A DNA stretch of 64,000 bases from Roseococcus thiosulfatophilus (GCF_017311575.1 NZ_JAFFQY010000055.1:184448-248447); one strand, 5' to 3'; counted from the stretch's first letter, positions 53,195-63,056 are shown. The notes: generated by a model from the sequence alone, not told the origin. Numbers and translations: made by a program.

Positions 53195-54456
53195 CAGAAC
53201 ATGTCCGCCGGGTTGGCGTCGCGCAGCTTGCGCATGGCGAGAAGCCCGGCCGCGAAGCACATGCCGAAGATCAGCAGGAACACGCCCACGGCACGCTCCG
53301 TGTACATCTCCAGCGGCAGGAAGGTCGCCCCCGCCACATAGCCATAGAGCAGCGTGGACAGCACGAAGCCCGGAATGAACCCCACCACGGCCAGGATCAC
53401 CGCCGCCCCCAGCACCACCCGCGCCAGATAGCCGTTGGAATAGCCCATGGCCTTGAGCGTCGCGTATTCCGAAAGGTGCCCCGCGATGTCCGCGAAGAGG
53501 ATCTGGTAGACGATCACCATCCCCACCACGAGGCCCATCACGGAGCCGAACAGGAAGATGAAGCCGATGGGCGTGCCCGTCTCCCAATAGAGGCGTTCGC
53601 GCGCCACCATCTCCGCATGGGTCAGCACCAGCACGTCGCCGGGCAGCAGGGCGGCGAGGCGCGCCTGGGTGGCGGCCACATCGGCGCCCGGCCGCAGCTT
53701 CAGCGCGACAAGGTCCGCCTGCGCGGCCTGGCGGGTGAAGACGCGGCGGAAATTCTGCTCGCTCAGCACCACATTGCCATCGGCGCCGAAGGAGGGGCCG
53801 ACCTCGACGAGGCCCACCAGCTCCATCTCCCGCGTGCCGAGCTGGACGGGAAAGGGCCCGTTGCGCGCGAACATGGCGGCGACAGGCCCGAATTCGGGGC
53901 GGGAAAGGCGGTCGAAGGCGAAGGTGTCCGGCCGGCGCAGGGCGGCCGCGACATCGGCCAGCCCCGGGAAATCCACCGCCCCCGCATCCGCGTCGAGGCC
54001 GATGAGCTGCACGGCGCGGCGGCTGCCCGTCTCGGGGTTCCTGAGCGTCACCTGCGCCAGGTAGACGGGCACGGCGCGGTCCACCTCCGCATCGGCCAGG
54101 GCCTGCCAGGCCCGGGCGCGCGGGATGGCCTCGGCGCGGAAGCTGGCCTCCGTCAGCGGGTGCATCAGGAACAGGTCCGCCCGCATGGCGCGGAACAGGT
54201 TGGTGGCGCTGTCGAACAGCGCGCCGCGGAAGCCCAGCTGCATGAAGACCAGCAGGCAGGCGAACATGACGCCCGCGATGGCGGTGGCCAGCCGCGCGCG
54301 GTCGGCCCGCAACTGCCGCCAGGCGAGGCGCAGCGCCAGCAGCAGCCCGGCCAGCACGCCCGGCTCGCGCCGTGGGGCTTGCGGGGGTTCGGCAGCCTCG
54401 CCCATGTGCTCCGGCGCCCAAGGCAGCAGCTTCACGGGGGGCGGGACCTCATTCAT
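53194..54456 (-). CDS. DevC-type ABC exporter permease
   Basis: A 420-residue FtsX-like permease. One N-terminal membrane segment (ATAIAGVMFACLLVFMQLGF, about 58-77), a periplasmic domain of some 200 residues, then three C-terminal segments (FIFLFGSVMGLVVGMVIVY, LGAAVILAVVGFIPGFVLST, FLLIFGMCFAAGLLAMR). DevC is the closest family. Its stop shares one base with the next start, and its start shares one with the membrane-fusion stop. Confidence 0.9.
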
Positions 54457-55523
54457 CAGCGGAACGCCAGCGGCGTCGGGCCATTGGGCCGGATGGCCAC
54501 CTGCACCTGCATGTTGCTGCGCCGGCGCACCAGGGCGGCGGCCTCTTCGGACAGGGTGAGGCGCACCTCCACCGTGCGGGCGTCCACCGCCGCCACGGGG
54601 TCGGTGCCGGCCTGGGTGGTGCGGCGCACTTGCCAGCCGATCTCGTTCAGCGTGGCGGGCAGGCGACGCGCCTCGCCGGGGATGATGATCTCGGCCGCGG
54701 CACCCAGGCGCAGGCGGGCCACGTCCGTCTCGAAGACATCGGCCACCACCTCCATGCGGCGGAGGTCGGCCATCTCCATCAGCCCGTCATTGCCCACCTG
54801 ATCGCCCGACCGGGCGAAGATGCGCAGGATGGTGCCGGCGATGGGCGCGCGCACGCGGGAAAGCTCGGCATCGGCCTCGGCCTTGGCCAGCGTCGCCTCG
54901 GCCACGGCCACGCGGGCCTCGGCCAGGGCCACATCCTCGGGGCGGGCGGCGCTGAGGGTGACGAAATCCGCCTCGGCCTGGGCGCGCTCCGCCTCCAGCC
55001 GCGCGAGGGAGAAGCGGGCGCGTTCGGCCGCCGCCTCCGCCCCGGCGCCGGAGGGCACCAGCCGCGTGGCCCGCGCCGCCTCGCGCCGGGCGAGTTCGAC
55101 CTGGGCGGCCAGGCTCTCGATGCGGGCGCGCTGGGCCTCGCGCTCCGAGGGGCGGGCGGCCTCCCGCGTGCGGGCGAGGGCGGCGCGCTGCTCCGCCAAC
55201 TGGCCGCGCGCCTGGGCGATGGCGGCGTCCTTCTGCACGGCATCCGCGAATTCCGCGAGAAGCTGGCCGGCCTCCACCTCCTGCCCCTCCTCCACATGCA
55301 GGGCCGACAGGCGGGAGACGTTCATTCCCCCCGGCTGATTCAAGCGCCGGATGCGCGAGGCGGGCTCGATGCGGCCCAGCGCGCCCACGCCCATGGCCTC
55401 GGGCAGGATGGCGGCGGCGGTGGGGGCGGGTTCGGGCGGCGGGGCGCCTTGGCCCCACACCACCCAGGCGCCGCCCAGCGCGACCGCGCCGAGCAGCAGG
55501 CCCAGCAGGACGGGGCGCTTCAC
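54456..55523 (-). CDS. HlyD/DevB-type membrane fusion protein
   Basis: Periplasmic adaptor of the exporter, 355 residues. One N-terminal membrane anchor (VLLGLLLGAVALGGAWVVWG), a split lipoyl domain (VEEGQEVEAGQLLAEF and RVRAPIAGTILRIFARSGDQV), a long Ala/Arg/Glu-rich coiled coil between them (about 95-215), and a beta-barrel region. Its start overlaps the TetR stop by four bases. The outer-membrane channel is not encoded nearby. Confidence 0.9.
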   Translation of the reverse strand: MKRPVLLGLLLGAVALGGAWVVWGQGAPPPEPAPTAAAILPEAMGVGALGRIEPASRIRRLNQPGGMNVSRLSALHVEEGQEVEAGQLLAEFADAVQKDAAIAQARGQLAEQRAALARTREAARPSEREAQRARIESLAAQVELARREAARATRLVPSGAGAEAAAERARFSLARLEAERAQAEADFVTLSAARPEDVALAEARVAVAEATLAKAEADAELSRVRAPIAGTILRIFARSGDQVGNDGLMEMADLRRMEVVADVFETDVARLRLGAAAEIIIPGEARRLPATLNEIGWQVRRTTQAGTDPVAAVDARTVEVRLTLSEEAAALVRRRSNMQVQVAIRPNGPTPLAFR

Positions 55524-56095
55524 GGCGCCCCCGCTTGCGGCTCGGCCAGCCGCTCGAGGGCGGCGCGCATGGCGGCCAATTCATCGGCGTCCATCGTGTA
55601 CATGCCGAAGATGCGGCCCATGAACAGCCCGTCGCCCGCGGCCATGATGGCCAGCCCATGGCCCGGCGGCAGCGCGTCCTGGCGCAGCCGGTCACGGATA
55701 TGGGCGAAGACGCGGCGGATGGGGTCCAGCAGCGCCGGGTCATGGTGGAAGGCGGCCAGGAAGACGGCGGCGGCGCGCTGGTGCTGCTCGCACACCATGT
55801 GCGGGTCGTCGAAGGTCCAGGCCAGGATGGCGCGGGTGGTGCGGGCGGGGTGCGGGGGTTGGGCGTCCAGCACCGCCTCGAACTCGGCGGCGACGCCATC
55901 GGCCAGGCGGTTCAGCATGCCGGCCAGCAGCGCCTCCTTGTAGGCGAAATGGTAGAGCAAGCCGCCTTTGGAAACGCCGGCCTCGCGCGCCGCGGCCTCC
56001 AGCGTCAGGGCGGTGACGCCGCGCGCCTGCACGATGCGCTCGGCGGCGTCGAGGATGCGGGTGGGCGCGTCAGGCGGCGGGGCTCGGTCCAACAT
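55520..56095 (-). CDS. TetR-family regulator of the DevABC-like exporter
   Basis: A 191-residue repressor-type regulator. The helix-turn-helix is ILDAAERIVQARGVTALTLE, then AREAGVSKGGLLYHFAYKEAL (about 14-55); the C-terminal ligand domain has no recognisable pocket signature. It is the first gene of the exporter operon, and a dyad lies 21 bases upstream of its start. It probably represses its own operon and is released by a compound the pump removes. Confidence 0.9.
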   Translation of the reverse strand: MLDRAPPPDAPTRILDAAERIVQARGVTALTLEAAAREAGVSKGGLLYHFAYKEALLAGMLNRLADGVAAEFEAVLDAQPPHPARTTRAILAWTFDDPHMVCEQHQRAAAVFLAAFHHDPALLDPIRRVFAHIRDRLRQDALPPGHGLAIMAAGDGLFMGRIFGMYTMDADELAAMRAALERLAEPQAGAP

Positions 56096-56115
56096 GCCCT
56101 TCAGCTAGACCGGCT

Positions 56116-56135
56116 GGACGGTTTGTCAACCGTCC
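56116..56135. promoter_or_regulatory. Probable TetR operator
   Basis: GGACGGTT-TGTC-AACCGTCC, a perfect 8-base dyad with a 4-base spacer, lies 20 bases before the TetR start. The flanking bases on both sides carry further ACCGG/CCGGT repeats. Position and symmetry fit autoregulation. Confidence 0.7.
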
Positions 56136-56171
56136 GGTCGGTATAGTTGCTTGGAGCGGGACACGAAAAAG

Positions 56172-57158
56172 CTATGCCACCACCGGCTGGAACTGCGCCG
56201 CCAGCATCGCATCCAGCATCGCCGCCGATTCCGCCTCCCACACCAGCCCCACGCTCACGACCCGCACCTGGTCGCGGAAACCGGCCGGGATGCGGACCCA
56301 ATCCTTGCGCGTGGTGACGGGAATGGCATTCAGGCTGGCCGCACGGTCCAGCAGGGCGCGCAAATCCCCCTCGTCATAGGGGTAGTGGTCGGCGAAGCAC
56401 TCGCTCCCCGCCAGCACCGCCCCGCCCTGGCGCAGCGTGTTCAGGAATTTGCGCGGGTTGGCGATGCCGCAGAAGGCAAAGACGTTCTCGCCCGACAGCG
56501 CCTCCATCTCCGGCCCCGGCGCCAAATCCCCGCGCAGCACCGGCAGCCCGGGCGGCAGTGCGGCCAGCGCCCCCGTCTCATCCGCGCCGATCAGCACGGC
56601 GGCGGCGCAGCGGGCGGCCGCCATGGCCACCGGCTCGCGCAGCGGCCCGGCCGGGATCACGCGGCCATTGCCGAAGCCGTAATTGCCATCAATGGTCAGC
56701 AGGGAGAGTGTCTTGGTCAGCGTCGGGTTCTGCAGCCCGTCATCCATGATGATGGCGCCCGCCCCCGCCTCGACGGCCAGCTGCGCGCCGGCCGCGCGGT
56801 CGGCGCTGACCCAGGTGGGCGCCAACGCCGCCAGCAGCAGCGCCTCATCGCCCACCTGTTCGCTGCCATGCTCCTCCGGGCGGACGCGCAGCGGGCCCTT
56901 CACGCTGCCGCCATAGCCCCGCATGAGGAAATGCGCCGCGACGCCCAGGGTGGACAGCCGCCGGCCGAGGTCCAGCGCCAGCGTGGTCTTGCCCGCGCCC
57001 CCGGCCGTGGCGCCGCCGCAGCAGAAGACGGGCACGGGGGCCTCCCAGCCCGGCCGCGCCATGCGCCGCGCCGTCGCCCCCGCGTAGATCGCCGCGATGG
57101 GAGAGAGGAGCACAGGCCACACCCCCCCGTCGCGGCCCCAGAAATCCGGAGCCCGCAT
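56172..57158 (-). CDS. lpxK: Tetraacyldisaccharide 4'-kinase LpxK
   Basis: Adds the 4'-phosphate to the lipid A precursor at the inner membrane, 328 residues. The start MRAPDFW is the family's usual one; an upstream ATG at 57227, sharing a base with the waaA stop, would add 23 residues. Seen: P-loop GGATAGGAGKTTL near residue 52, FLMRGYGG, DDGLQNP and RKDWVRIP. It is the last gene of the lipid A block. Confidence 0.93.
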   Translation of the reverse strand: MRAPDFWGRDGGVWPVLLSPIAAIYAGATARRMARPGWEAPVPVFCCGGATAGGAGKTTLALDLGRRLSTLGVAAHFLMRGYGGSVKGPLRVRPEEHGSEQVGDEALLLAALAPTWVSADRAAGAQLAVEAGAGAIIMDDGLQNPTLTKTLSLLTIDGNYGFGNGRVIPAGPLREPVAMAAARCAAAVLIGADETGALAALPPGLPVLRGDLAPGPEMEALSGENVFAFCGIANPRKFLNTLRQGGAVLAGSECFADHYPYDEGDLRALLDRAASLNAIPVTTRKDWVRIPAGFRDQVRVVSVGLVWEAESAAMLDAMLAAQFQPVVA

Positions 57159-57226
57159 GCGTCTGACCGACCTTCCTTCCGCTTCCTCCGGCGCGCCCCG
57201 AAGGGGGGCCGCCGCCTTGCTTGCCA

Positions 57227-58501
57227 TCAGCCCCGGCCGCCTTCGGGCAGCAGGGCCAGCACCGCCTCCGCCACCCGCTCGGGCAGCCGGGCCGCCGAGG
57301 CGCCGCCCATCCGGGCCGCGACCCGCGCGGCCCCGGCCACCAGGGACCGGGACAATTCCGGATTCGTTAGCACATCGCCAACGGCCGGTGCCAGCGCCGC
57401 CGCATCGGGCAGGCGCAGCGCGCCGCCCTCCGCCTCCAGCGCCGCCACCGCCTCCGTGAAATTCGCCATATGCGGGCCGAGCACGATGGGGCAGCCCAGC
57501 CGCGCCGCCTCCAGCGGGTTCTGCCCGCCATGCGGCACCAGGCTGCCCCCCACCAGCGCCACCGAGGCCAGGCGGTAGAACAGGCCGAGTTCCCCCATGG
57601 TGTCCGCCACATAGACGGGCCCCGCATCCGGCAGGGCGCCGGTGGCCCGGTGGGGCGCCTCGGGCGCCAGGGCCGCGCCGCGATCGGGGTGGCGGGGGGC
57701 CAGGATGGTGAGCAGGTCCGGGAAGGTGCCGCGCAGTTCGGCGGCGGCCGCCAGCACCAGCGCCTCCTCGCCCGGATGGGTGCTGGCGGCCAGCAGCACG
57801 GGGCGCGCGCCGATGGCCGCGCGCAGGGCGTCCAGCTTCATGGGCTCGGCCGCCAGGGGCTCGGCCGCGAATTTCAGGTCGCCAGGGGGAGCGAGACGGG
57901 TGGCGCCCAGCGCCGCCAGCCGCGCCGCATCCTCGGCCGAGCGGGGGATGATGCCGCGAAACCCCTCCAGCATCCGCCGCGCCAGGCCGGGGGCGAGGCG
58001 CCGCCACATCGCGGCACTCCGCGCCGACATGCGGCCGTTCACCAGCAGCACCGGCACGCCGCGCGTGCGCAGCGCCTCCAGCGTGTTGGGCCAGAACTCG
58101 CTCTCGATCCGCAGCACCGCATCGGGCCGCCAGCCGTCGAGGAAGCGCGCCACCCAGCCGGGCACGTCGAGCGGCGCGTAGCGATGCGTCAGCCGCGCGG
58201 CCAGCGCGGGCGAGAGCCAGTGCGGCAATTGCCGCGCGGAGGTCACGGTGCCGGTGGTCAGCAGCACATGCAGGCGCGGGGCGCGCGCCACCAGCGCCTC
58301 CATCACCGGCAGCAGGGCGCGCACCTCGCCCACGCTCGCGGCATGGACCCAGACCAGCGGGCCCTCGGGCCGGGCCACGCCATGGCCTTCGCGCTCGGGC
58401 AGGCGGGCCGCTTCCTCCTTGCCGCGCCGCGCGCGGCGGCGCAGGTGCGGGCGCAGCAGGGGCACCGCGAGGCGGGCCAGGACCGACCAGAACCGCAGCA
58501 T
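57227..58501 (-). CDS. waaA: 3-deoxy-D-manno-octulosonic acid transferase WaaA (KdtA)
   Basis: Adds Kdo residues to lipid IVA, 424 residues. It has an N-terminal membrane segment (MLRFWSVLARLAVPLL), GPLVWVHAASVGEVRAL, ESEFWPN near residue 130, LLVNGRMSARS and GGSLVPHGGQNPLEAA near 320, all diagnostic. The start at 58501 is by alignment; a longer frame was rejected. It lies 10 bases after the acyltransferase gene. Confidence 0.95.
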   Translation of the reverse strand: MLRFWSVLARLAVPLLRPHLRRRARRGKEEAARLPEREGHGVARPEGPLVWVHAASVGEVRALLPVMEALVARAPRLHVLLTTGTVTSARQLPHWLSPALAARLTHRYAPLDVPGWVARFLDGWRPDAVLRIESEFWPNTLEALRTRGVPVLLVNGRMSARSAAMWRRLAPGLARRMLEGFRGIIPRSAEDAARLAALGATRLAPPGDLKFAAEPLAAEPMKLDALRAAIGARPVLLAASTHPGEEALVLAAAAELRGTFPDLLTILAPRHPDRGAALAPEAPHRATGALPDAGPVYVADTMGELGLFYRLASVALVGGSLVPHGGQNPLEAARLGCPIVLGPHMANFTEAVAALEAEGGALRLPDAAALAPAVGDVLTNPELSRSLVAGAARVAARMGGASAARLPERVAEAVLALLPEGGRG

Positions 58502-58511
58502 CAGCCGAGCC

Positions 58512-59195
58512 TCAGCGTCGCGCGCGCCCGGCGGCCGCGTCCGCCTCATCCGCCGCCGCGTCCATGGCGGCGGCGATGGCGGGCAGAGCGGCCTCGCCAC
58601 CCCCCGGCGGCACCAGGATGGGCGGGCCGGCCACCACATGCGCGCGGCCGAAGGGCAGCGGGATTTCCATGCGGTCCCAGCTCCGGATGCCGATGGCGTG
58701 GCGGCAGCGGCCGGCGATAGGCACCACCGCCTTGCCGCTGCTGGCGGCCAGCTCCGCCACCCCGGCGGCCGCCTGGCGGCGCGGGCCGCGCGGCCCGTCG
58801 GGCGTGATGGCGACGGATTCCCGCGCCTCCAGCAGCCGCGCCAGCGCGATCAGCCCCGCCGCCCCCCCGCGCGAGGAGGAGCCATAGGCCAGCTCCACAT
58901 GGAAGCGCGCCACGGCGCGGCCGATGAACATCCCATCCCGGTGGTGCGAGACCAGCACATGCCCGCGCCGCAGCAGCCCCCGGCGCCGGCACTCCAGCAC
59001 CACCCAGGGCATCAATGGCAGGTTCTCATGCCAGAAGGCGAGGATGACGGCGCCATTCGCGTGCACGGAGGCGGCGGCCGCGTCATAGCCGTGCAGCTCC
59101 CACCGCGTGGTGCGATAGACGAAGGCGAGATAGGCCCCCAGCAGCCACGCCCCGGCGGCCAGCACGGAAGGATGCCGGATCAGCTTTCGGAGCAT
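58512..59195 (-). CDS. DUF374 lysophospholipid acyltransferase-like protein
   Basis: A 227-residue membrane-anchored acyltransferase-like protein. N-terminal hydrophobic segment (VLAAGAWLLGAYLAFVYR), then FWHENL, SHHRDGMFIGR, YGSSSRGG and TPDGPRGPRR, which are DUF374 hallmarks. It is often found beside waaA and lpxK and is assumed to modify lipid A or phospholipids. The exact reaction is unknown. Confidence 0.88.
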   Translation of the reverse strand: MLRKLIRHPSVLAAGAWLLGAYLAFVYRTTRWELHGYDAAAASVHANGAVILAFWHENLPLMPWVVLECRRRGLLRRGHVLVSHHRDGMFIGRAVARFHVELAYGSSSRGGAAGLIALARLLEARESVAITPDGPRGPRRQAAAGVAELAASSGKAVVPIAGRCRHAIGIRSWDRMEIPLPFGRAHVVAGPPILVPPGGGEAALPAIAAAMDAAADEADAAAGRARR

Positions 59196-59261
59196 GGCAG
59201 TCGGTACATCATCCTGCCTGTCCGGGTCGCACGCGGGCCGCCCCGGCGCAAGGGGCGCCCC

Positions 59262-60275
59262 TCAACCGGCGGTAGGACCCTCCACCGGGACCAGCTGGTC
59301 GCGGAAAGTGGTGGCGCAGGAGGTCCAGGAGAAGCGCTCGGCCTGGGCGCGGGCCGTGGCGCGCGGCACGTCCAGCGCCGCCAGCGCCGCCCGGCCCAGA
59401 TCCTCGTCCAGCACGCCGGCGGGGCCCACCACGTCGCGCGGGCCCATCACGGGATAGGCGGCGACGGGCGTGCCGCAGGCCATGGCCTCCAGCAGCACCA
59501 GGCCGAAGGTGTCGGTGCGCGAGGGGAAGACGAAGACGTCCGCCGCGCGATAGGCATCGGCCAGGGCCGCGCCATGCCGCCAGCCGGCGAAATGCGCGCG
59601 CGGGTAGCTCGATTGCAGCGCGGCGCGCTGCGGGCCATCGCCGACCACCACCTTGCTGCCCGGCAGGTCGAGGCCGAGGAAGGCCGTGATGTTCTTCTCC
59701 ACCGCCACGCGCCCCGCATAGAGGAAGATGGGCCGCGGCAGGTCCGGGAAGGCATCGCGCTCGCCCTGGTCCGAGAAGAGGCCGAGGTCCACGCCCCGCG
59801 TCCAGGGCAGGATGCGCTCAAAGCCGCGCCCGGTGAGTTCGTCGCGCAGCGAGGGCGTGGCGGCGAAGACCCCGGCGCCGGCATTGTGGAAGCGGCGCAG
59901 CAGCGCCCAGGTGAAGCCGGGCGGGATGCCCGTGCGGGCCGTGACGTATTCGGCGAAGCGTGTGTGGAAGCTGGTGGTGAACTGCCAGCCGCGCTCCCGG
60001 CACAGGGCGCGCGCGGCGAGGCCGAGCGGGCCCTCGGTGGCGATATGCACGGCCTGGGGCCGGGCCGCGTCCATCAGGGCGCGCAGTCGCGCGCGCGGCC
60101 GCAGCGCGAGGCGAATGTCGGCATAGCCCGGCATGGGGAAGTTGGCGAAGCGGTCGGGGCCGATGATCTCGACCGTGTCGCCGCGCGCCACCAGCTCACC
60201 CGCCACGCGCTCCAGCGTGCGGACCACGCCGTTGACCTGGGGCCGCCAGGCATCGGTGATGATGACGAGACGCAT
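59262..60275 (-). CDS. GT4-type glycosyltransferase
   Basis: A 337-residue GT-B glycosyltransferase. TDAWRPQVNGVVRTLE near the N-terminus and PSRTDTFGLVLLEAMACGTPVAAY near 250, with the E-x7-E motif, place it in family GT4, close to enzymes that glycosylate diacylglycerol or related lipids. Donor and acceptor are unknown. The start shares one base with the LpxH-like stop, a pairing seen in several alphaproteobacteria. Confidence 0.88.
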   Translation of the reverse strand: MRLVIITDAWRPQVNGVVRTLERVAGELVARGDTVEIIGPDRFANFPMPGYADIRLALRPRARLRALMDAARPQAVHIATEGPLGLAARALCRERGWQFTTSFHTRFAEYVTARTGIPPGFTWALLRRFHNAGAGVFAATPSLRDELTGRGFERILPWTRGVDLGLFSDQGERDAFPDLPRPIFLYAGRVAVEKNITAFLGLDLPGSKVVVGDGPQRAALQSSYPRAHFAGWRHGAALADAYRAADVFVFPSRTDTFGLVLLEAMACGTPVAAYPVMGPRDVVGPAGVLDEDLGRAALAALDVPRATARAQAERFSWTSCATTFRDQLVPVEGPTAG

Positions 60276-61081
60276 CAGGCCGGCACCGCCTCGCGCAGCA
60301 GGTGGCGTTCGCGCTGCTGCGCCCCCCAGTCCAGCAGCTCGAAGGCGCCGTCATGGTGCTCGACCAGGGCGGAGCAGCTTTCCACCCAGTCGCCGTCGTT
60401 CATGTAGAGGACGCCCTGCACCATCCGCATCTCGGGGTGGTGGATATGGCCGCAGATGACGCCGTCCAGGCCGCGTCGCCGCGCCTCGGCGGCCAGCGCG
60501 CCCTCGAAGCGGTCAATGGCCTTCACCGCCTCCTTCACCTGGCGCTTCAGCCACTGGCTGAGCGACCAGTAGGGATATCCCAGGCGGCGGCGGGCGAAGT
60601 TGAACCATTGGTTGATGATGAGGGCCACGGTGTAGGCCTGGTCGCCCAGATAGGCCAGGAATTTGGCGTAGCGGATGACGCCGTCGAACTCGTCGCCATG
60701 CATGACGAGATAGCGCCTTCCATCGGCGGCCAGGTGCTCGGCCTCGCCCATCAGCTTCACGCCGGCCACTTCGAGGCCCAGCCATTCGCGGAACATCTCG
60801 TCATGGTTGCCGGGGATGTAGATCACCTCGGTGCCGTTCTTCGCGAGGTCCAGGATGGCGCGGATCACCGCGTCGAACTCCGCGTGCCAGTACCAAGACT
60901 TCCGCAGGCGCCAGCCATCCACGATGTCGCCCACGAGGTAGAGGCGCTCGCACCGCACCCTCGCCAGGAAGTCGAGCAGCATGTCGGAGCGCGCGCCGCG
61001 CGTGCCGAGGTGCAGGTCGGAGATGAACACCGTGCGGACATCCATGGGGCGTTCCACCATCATCCGGTCGCGGGGTGGCAT
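60275..61081 (-). CDS. UDP-2,3-diacylglucosamine diphosphatase-like metallophosphoesterase
   Basis: A 268-residue calcineurin-type phosphoesterase, LpxH-like. Metal-binding motifs DLHLGT, GDIVDGW, GNHDEM, HGDEFD and GHIHHP are all intact. It could cleave UDP-diacylglucosamine in lipid A synthesis; many alphaproteobacteria use LpxI instead, so the substrate is not certain. Start ATG 61081 has AGGAG eight bases upstream. Confidence 0.85.
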   Translation of the reverse strand: MPPRDRMMVERPMDVRTVFISDLHLGTRGARSDMLLDFLARVRCERLYLVGDIVDGWRLRKSWYWHAEFDAVIRAILDLAKNGTEVIYIPGNHDEMFREWLGLEVAGVKLMGEAEHLAADGRRYLVMHGDEFDGVIRYAKFLAYLGDQAYTVALIINQWFNFARRRLGYPYWSLSQWLKRQVKEAVKAIDRFEGALAAEARRRGLDGVICGHIHHPEMRMVQGVLYMNDGDWVESCSALVEHHDGAFELLDWGAQQRERHLLREAVPA

Positions 61082-61314
61082 CAGCGGCGCTCCTGCTCTC
61101 TGTGCGAGGGGCATTGCGGCCGTCGCACGCGCTTCGCACGTGAATCTTCGGTGACGCCTGCGTGGGGTGCATGTCTCGGGACTGACGCGGAAACGTCATC
61201 ACGCGGTCCCGGGTTGCGTGCCACGCAAGGCATTTCCGGCGCCATGCGGGTGGGCCGCCCCTTCCCCGCGCGCCGCGCCCATGGTCGGATTGGGGCCTCA
61301 GAGGGAGGCATTCC

Positions 61315-61989
61315 ATGACCATCGGCTTTCGTATCAAGCCCATCACGCAACGCGTCTCGCCCGCGCTGATCCAGCGCGCCGCGTCCATTCCCGTGGCCAA
61401 TATCGGCGACGTGATGAACCGCCTGCAGAGCTTCAGCGGCACCTTCCACCCCTATGGCGGGCGCAAGCGCATGGTGGGGCCGGCCTTCACGGTGAAGGCG
61501 CGCTCCGGCGACAACCTCATGCTGCACCGCGCGGTGGATCTGGCCGAACCCGGCGACATCATCGTCTGCGACGGCAATGGCGACCTGTCGGTTGCCCTGA
61601 TGGGCGACCTGATGCTGGGCCATGCCATGGTGCGCGGCATCGCGGGCACGGTGCTGGATGGTGCGGTGCGCGACGTGTCCTCGCTCGCCAAGATGGATTT
61701 CGGCGTCTGGGCGCGCGGCCACACGCCGGCGGGCCCCTGGAAGGAAGGCCCGGGCGAGATCGGCACCACCATCTCCTGCGGCGGCCAGGTGGTGGCCCCG
61801 GGTGACCTGATCTGCTGCGACGAGGATGGCATCGTGGTGGTGCCGCTGGAGGAGGCCGAGGCGGTGATCACCGCGGCCGAGGCGCACCAGGCCAAGGAGA
61901 TCAAGTCCGAGGCCGACATCAAGGCGGGCAAGTGGCCCCGCGGCTGGGTGCCCGAGGCCCTGAAGGCCAAGGGCTGCGAAGGCGCCTGA
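61315..61989 (+). CDS. RraA family protein
   Basis: A 224-residue RraA-like protein. The family includes HMG/CHA aldolases (4-carboxy-4-hydroxy-2-oxoadipate aldolase/oxaloacetate decarboxylase) and RNase E regulators. ANIGDVMNRL, GPAFTVKA, LDGAVRDVSSL and GDLICCDEDGIVVVP are visible; the Arg-Asp of VRD is the usual active-site pair. GGGAGG precedes the ATG. It stands alone, divergent from the LpxH-like gene across 233 bases with no other gene seen. Confidence 0.88.
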   Translation: MTIGFRIKPITQRVSPALIQRAASIPVANIGDVMNRLQSFSGTFHPYGGRKRMVGPAFTVKARSGDNLMLHRAVDLAEPGDIIVCDGNGDLSVALMGDLMLGHAMVRGIAGTVLDGAVRDVSSLAKMDFGVWARGHTPAGPWKEGPGEIGTTISCGGQVVAPGDLICCDEDGIVVVPLEEAEAVITAAEAHQAKEIKSEADIKAGKWPRGWVPEALKAKGCEGA

Positions 61990-62042
61990 CGCCGCCTCCG
62001 GGGAGCGGTCCGAGATGGGGCCGCCCCCCGGCACGGGACGGA

Positions 62043-63056
62043 TCAGCCCGCCGGCTGGATGGCGGAGAGGGTCCAGGGGCCGCCCTGGACGCGCACGAAG
62101 GTCCAGATCTCGGTGCCCATGCCGCGCTCGGTGGCGCTGCCCTCGACGATGCGGCCGGTGGCGATTTCGCGCGTCACCTCGATCATGGAGTAGCGCATGG
62201 CGACAGTGGCGTATTCGCGCGCACCCTCGCGCCAGGCCTCGGCCAGGTCGCCCTGCTCCAGCTTCGAATCGGTCGTCTCGTTCTTCAGGCCGCGCGCGGA
62301 GAGGTCGGCCAGGTCGTCACGGAAATACTGCACCACCTCGGGCGTCGCGATGCGGCCCAGCGCGGCCATGTCCTCGCGCGTCCAGGCGTCGTTCACCTGG
62401 GCGAGAAGGCGCTCGAAGGCCTCGTAGTCGGCCGGGCCGATCTGGACCGGGGCTTCCTGCGCGGGGCGGGCGCCCAGGCCCATGCCGGCACCCATCGTGC
62501 CACGGCCGCTCAGATTGCCCAGGTTGCCGGGGCCGGGCGGGGGGTTGCCGCCGCCGTGCATGTCACGCGCCATGCCCGCGGGCTGCGGCTGCTGGCGCCG
62601 GCGCAGGAAGGCCATGACCAGCATGACCACGCCGGCGATGAGCGCCAGCTGCAGCATGAAGCCCAGGATGCCGGCAAGGCTGCCCAGGCCGGAGAAGAAG
62701 CCCGAGCCGGCCAGCAGGCCGAAGATGCCCGCGCCGAACAGGCCCAGCATCATGCCGCCCATGAAGGGATTGCGGGCGAAGAAGCCCGGCCGGGCGGCAC
62801 CGGCCGCCGCCGCACCCGCCGCGGGCGCGCCGGGGCGCGCGGCGGTGTTGGCGCCCGGCGCCATGGGCGGCTGCTGGGTGCGCTGCATGGGCTGCGCGGC
62901 CTGGGGCGCCGTGTTGGTCGGAGGGGGCGCCTGGTAGGTGCGCGCGCCCCGGCTGCCGCCGAAGCCGCCGCGCGCACGCTGGGCTTCCGCCAAAGCGGGG
63001 GCGAGGACGAAGGCGGCAACCGCGAGCGCGGTCATGATCGTGGCGGGACGGCGCAT
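62043..63056 (-). CDS. Tim44-domain membrane protein
   Basis: A 337-residue protein with an N-terminal signal (MTALAVAAFVLAPALAEAQ), a Gly/Pro/Ala-rich stretch (about 30-105), a hydrophobic region (GGMMLGLFGAGIFGLL and LQLALIAGVVMLVMAFL), and a C-terminal Tim44-like domain (about 220-337; YEAFERLLAQVNDAWTREDM...). This type is common in Proteobacteria and is of unknown function. The ATG at 63056 gives a clean signal. Transcribed divergently from the CBS-BON gene. Confidence 0.88.
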   Translation of the reverse strand: MRRPATIMTALAVAAFVLAPALAEAQRARGGFGGSRGARTYQAPPPTNTAPQAAQPMQRTQQPPMAPGANTAARPGAPAAGAAAAGAARPGFFARNPFMGGMMLGLFGAGIFGLLAGSGFFSGLGSLAGILGFMLQLALIAGVVMLVMAFLRRRQQPQPAGMARDMHGGGNPPPGPGNLGNLSGRGTMGAGMGLGARPAQEAPVQIGPADYEAFERLLAQVNDAWTREDMAALGRIATPEVVQYFRDDLADLSARGLKNETTDSKLEQGDLAEAWREGAREYATVAMRYSMIEVTREIATGRIVEGSATERGMGTEIWTFVRVQGGPWTLSAIQPAG

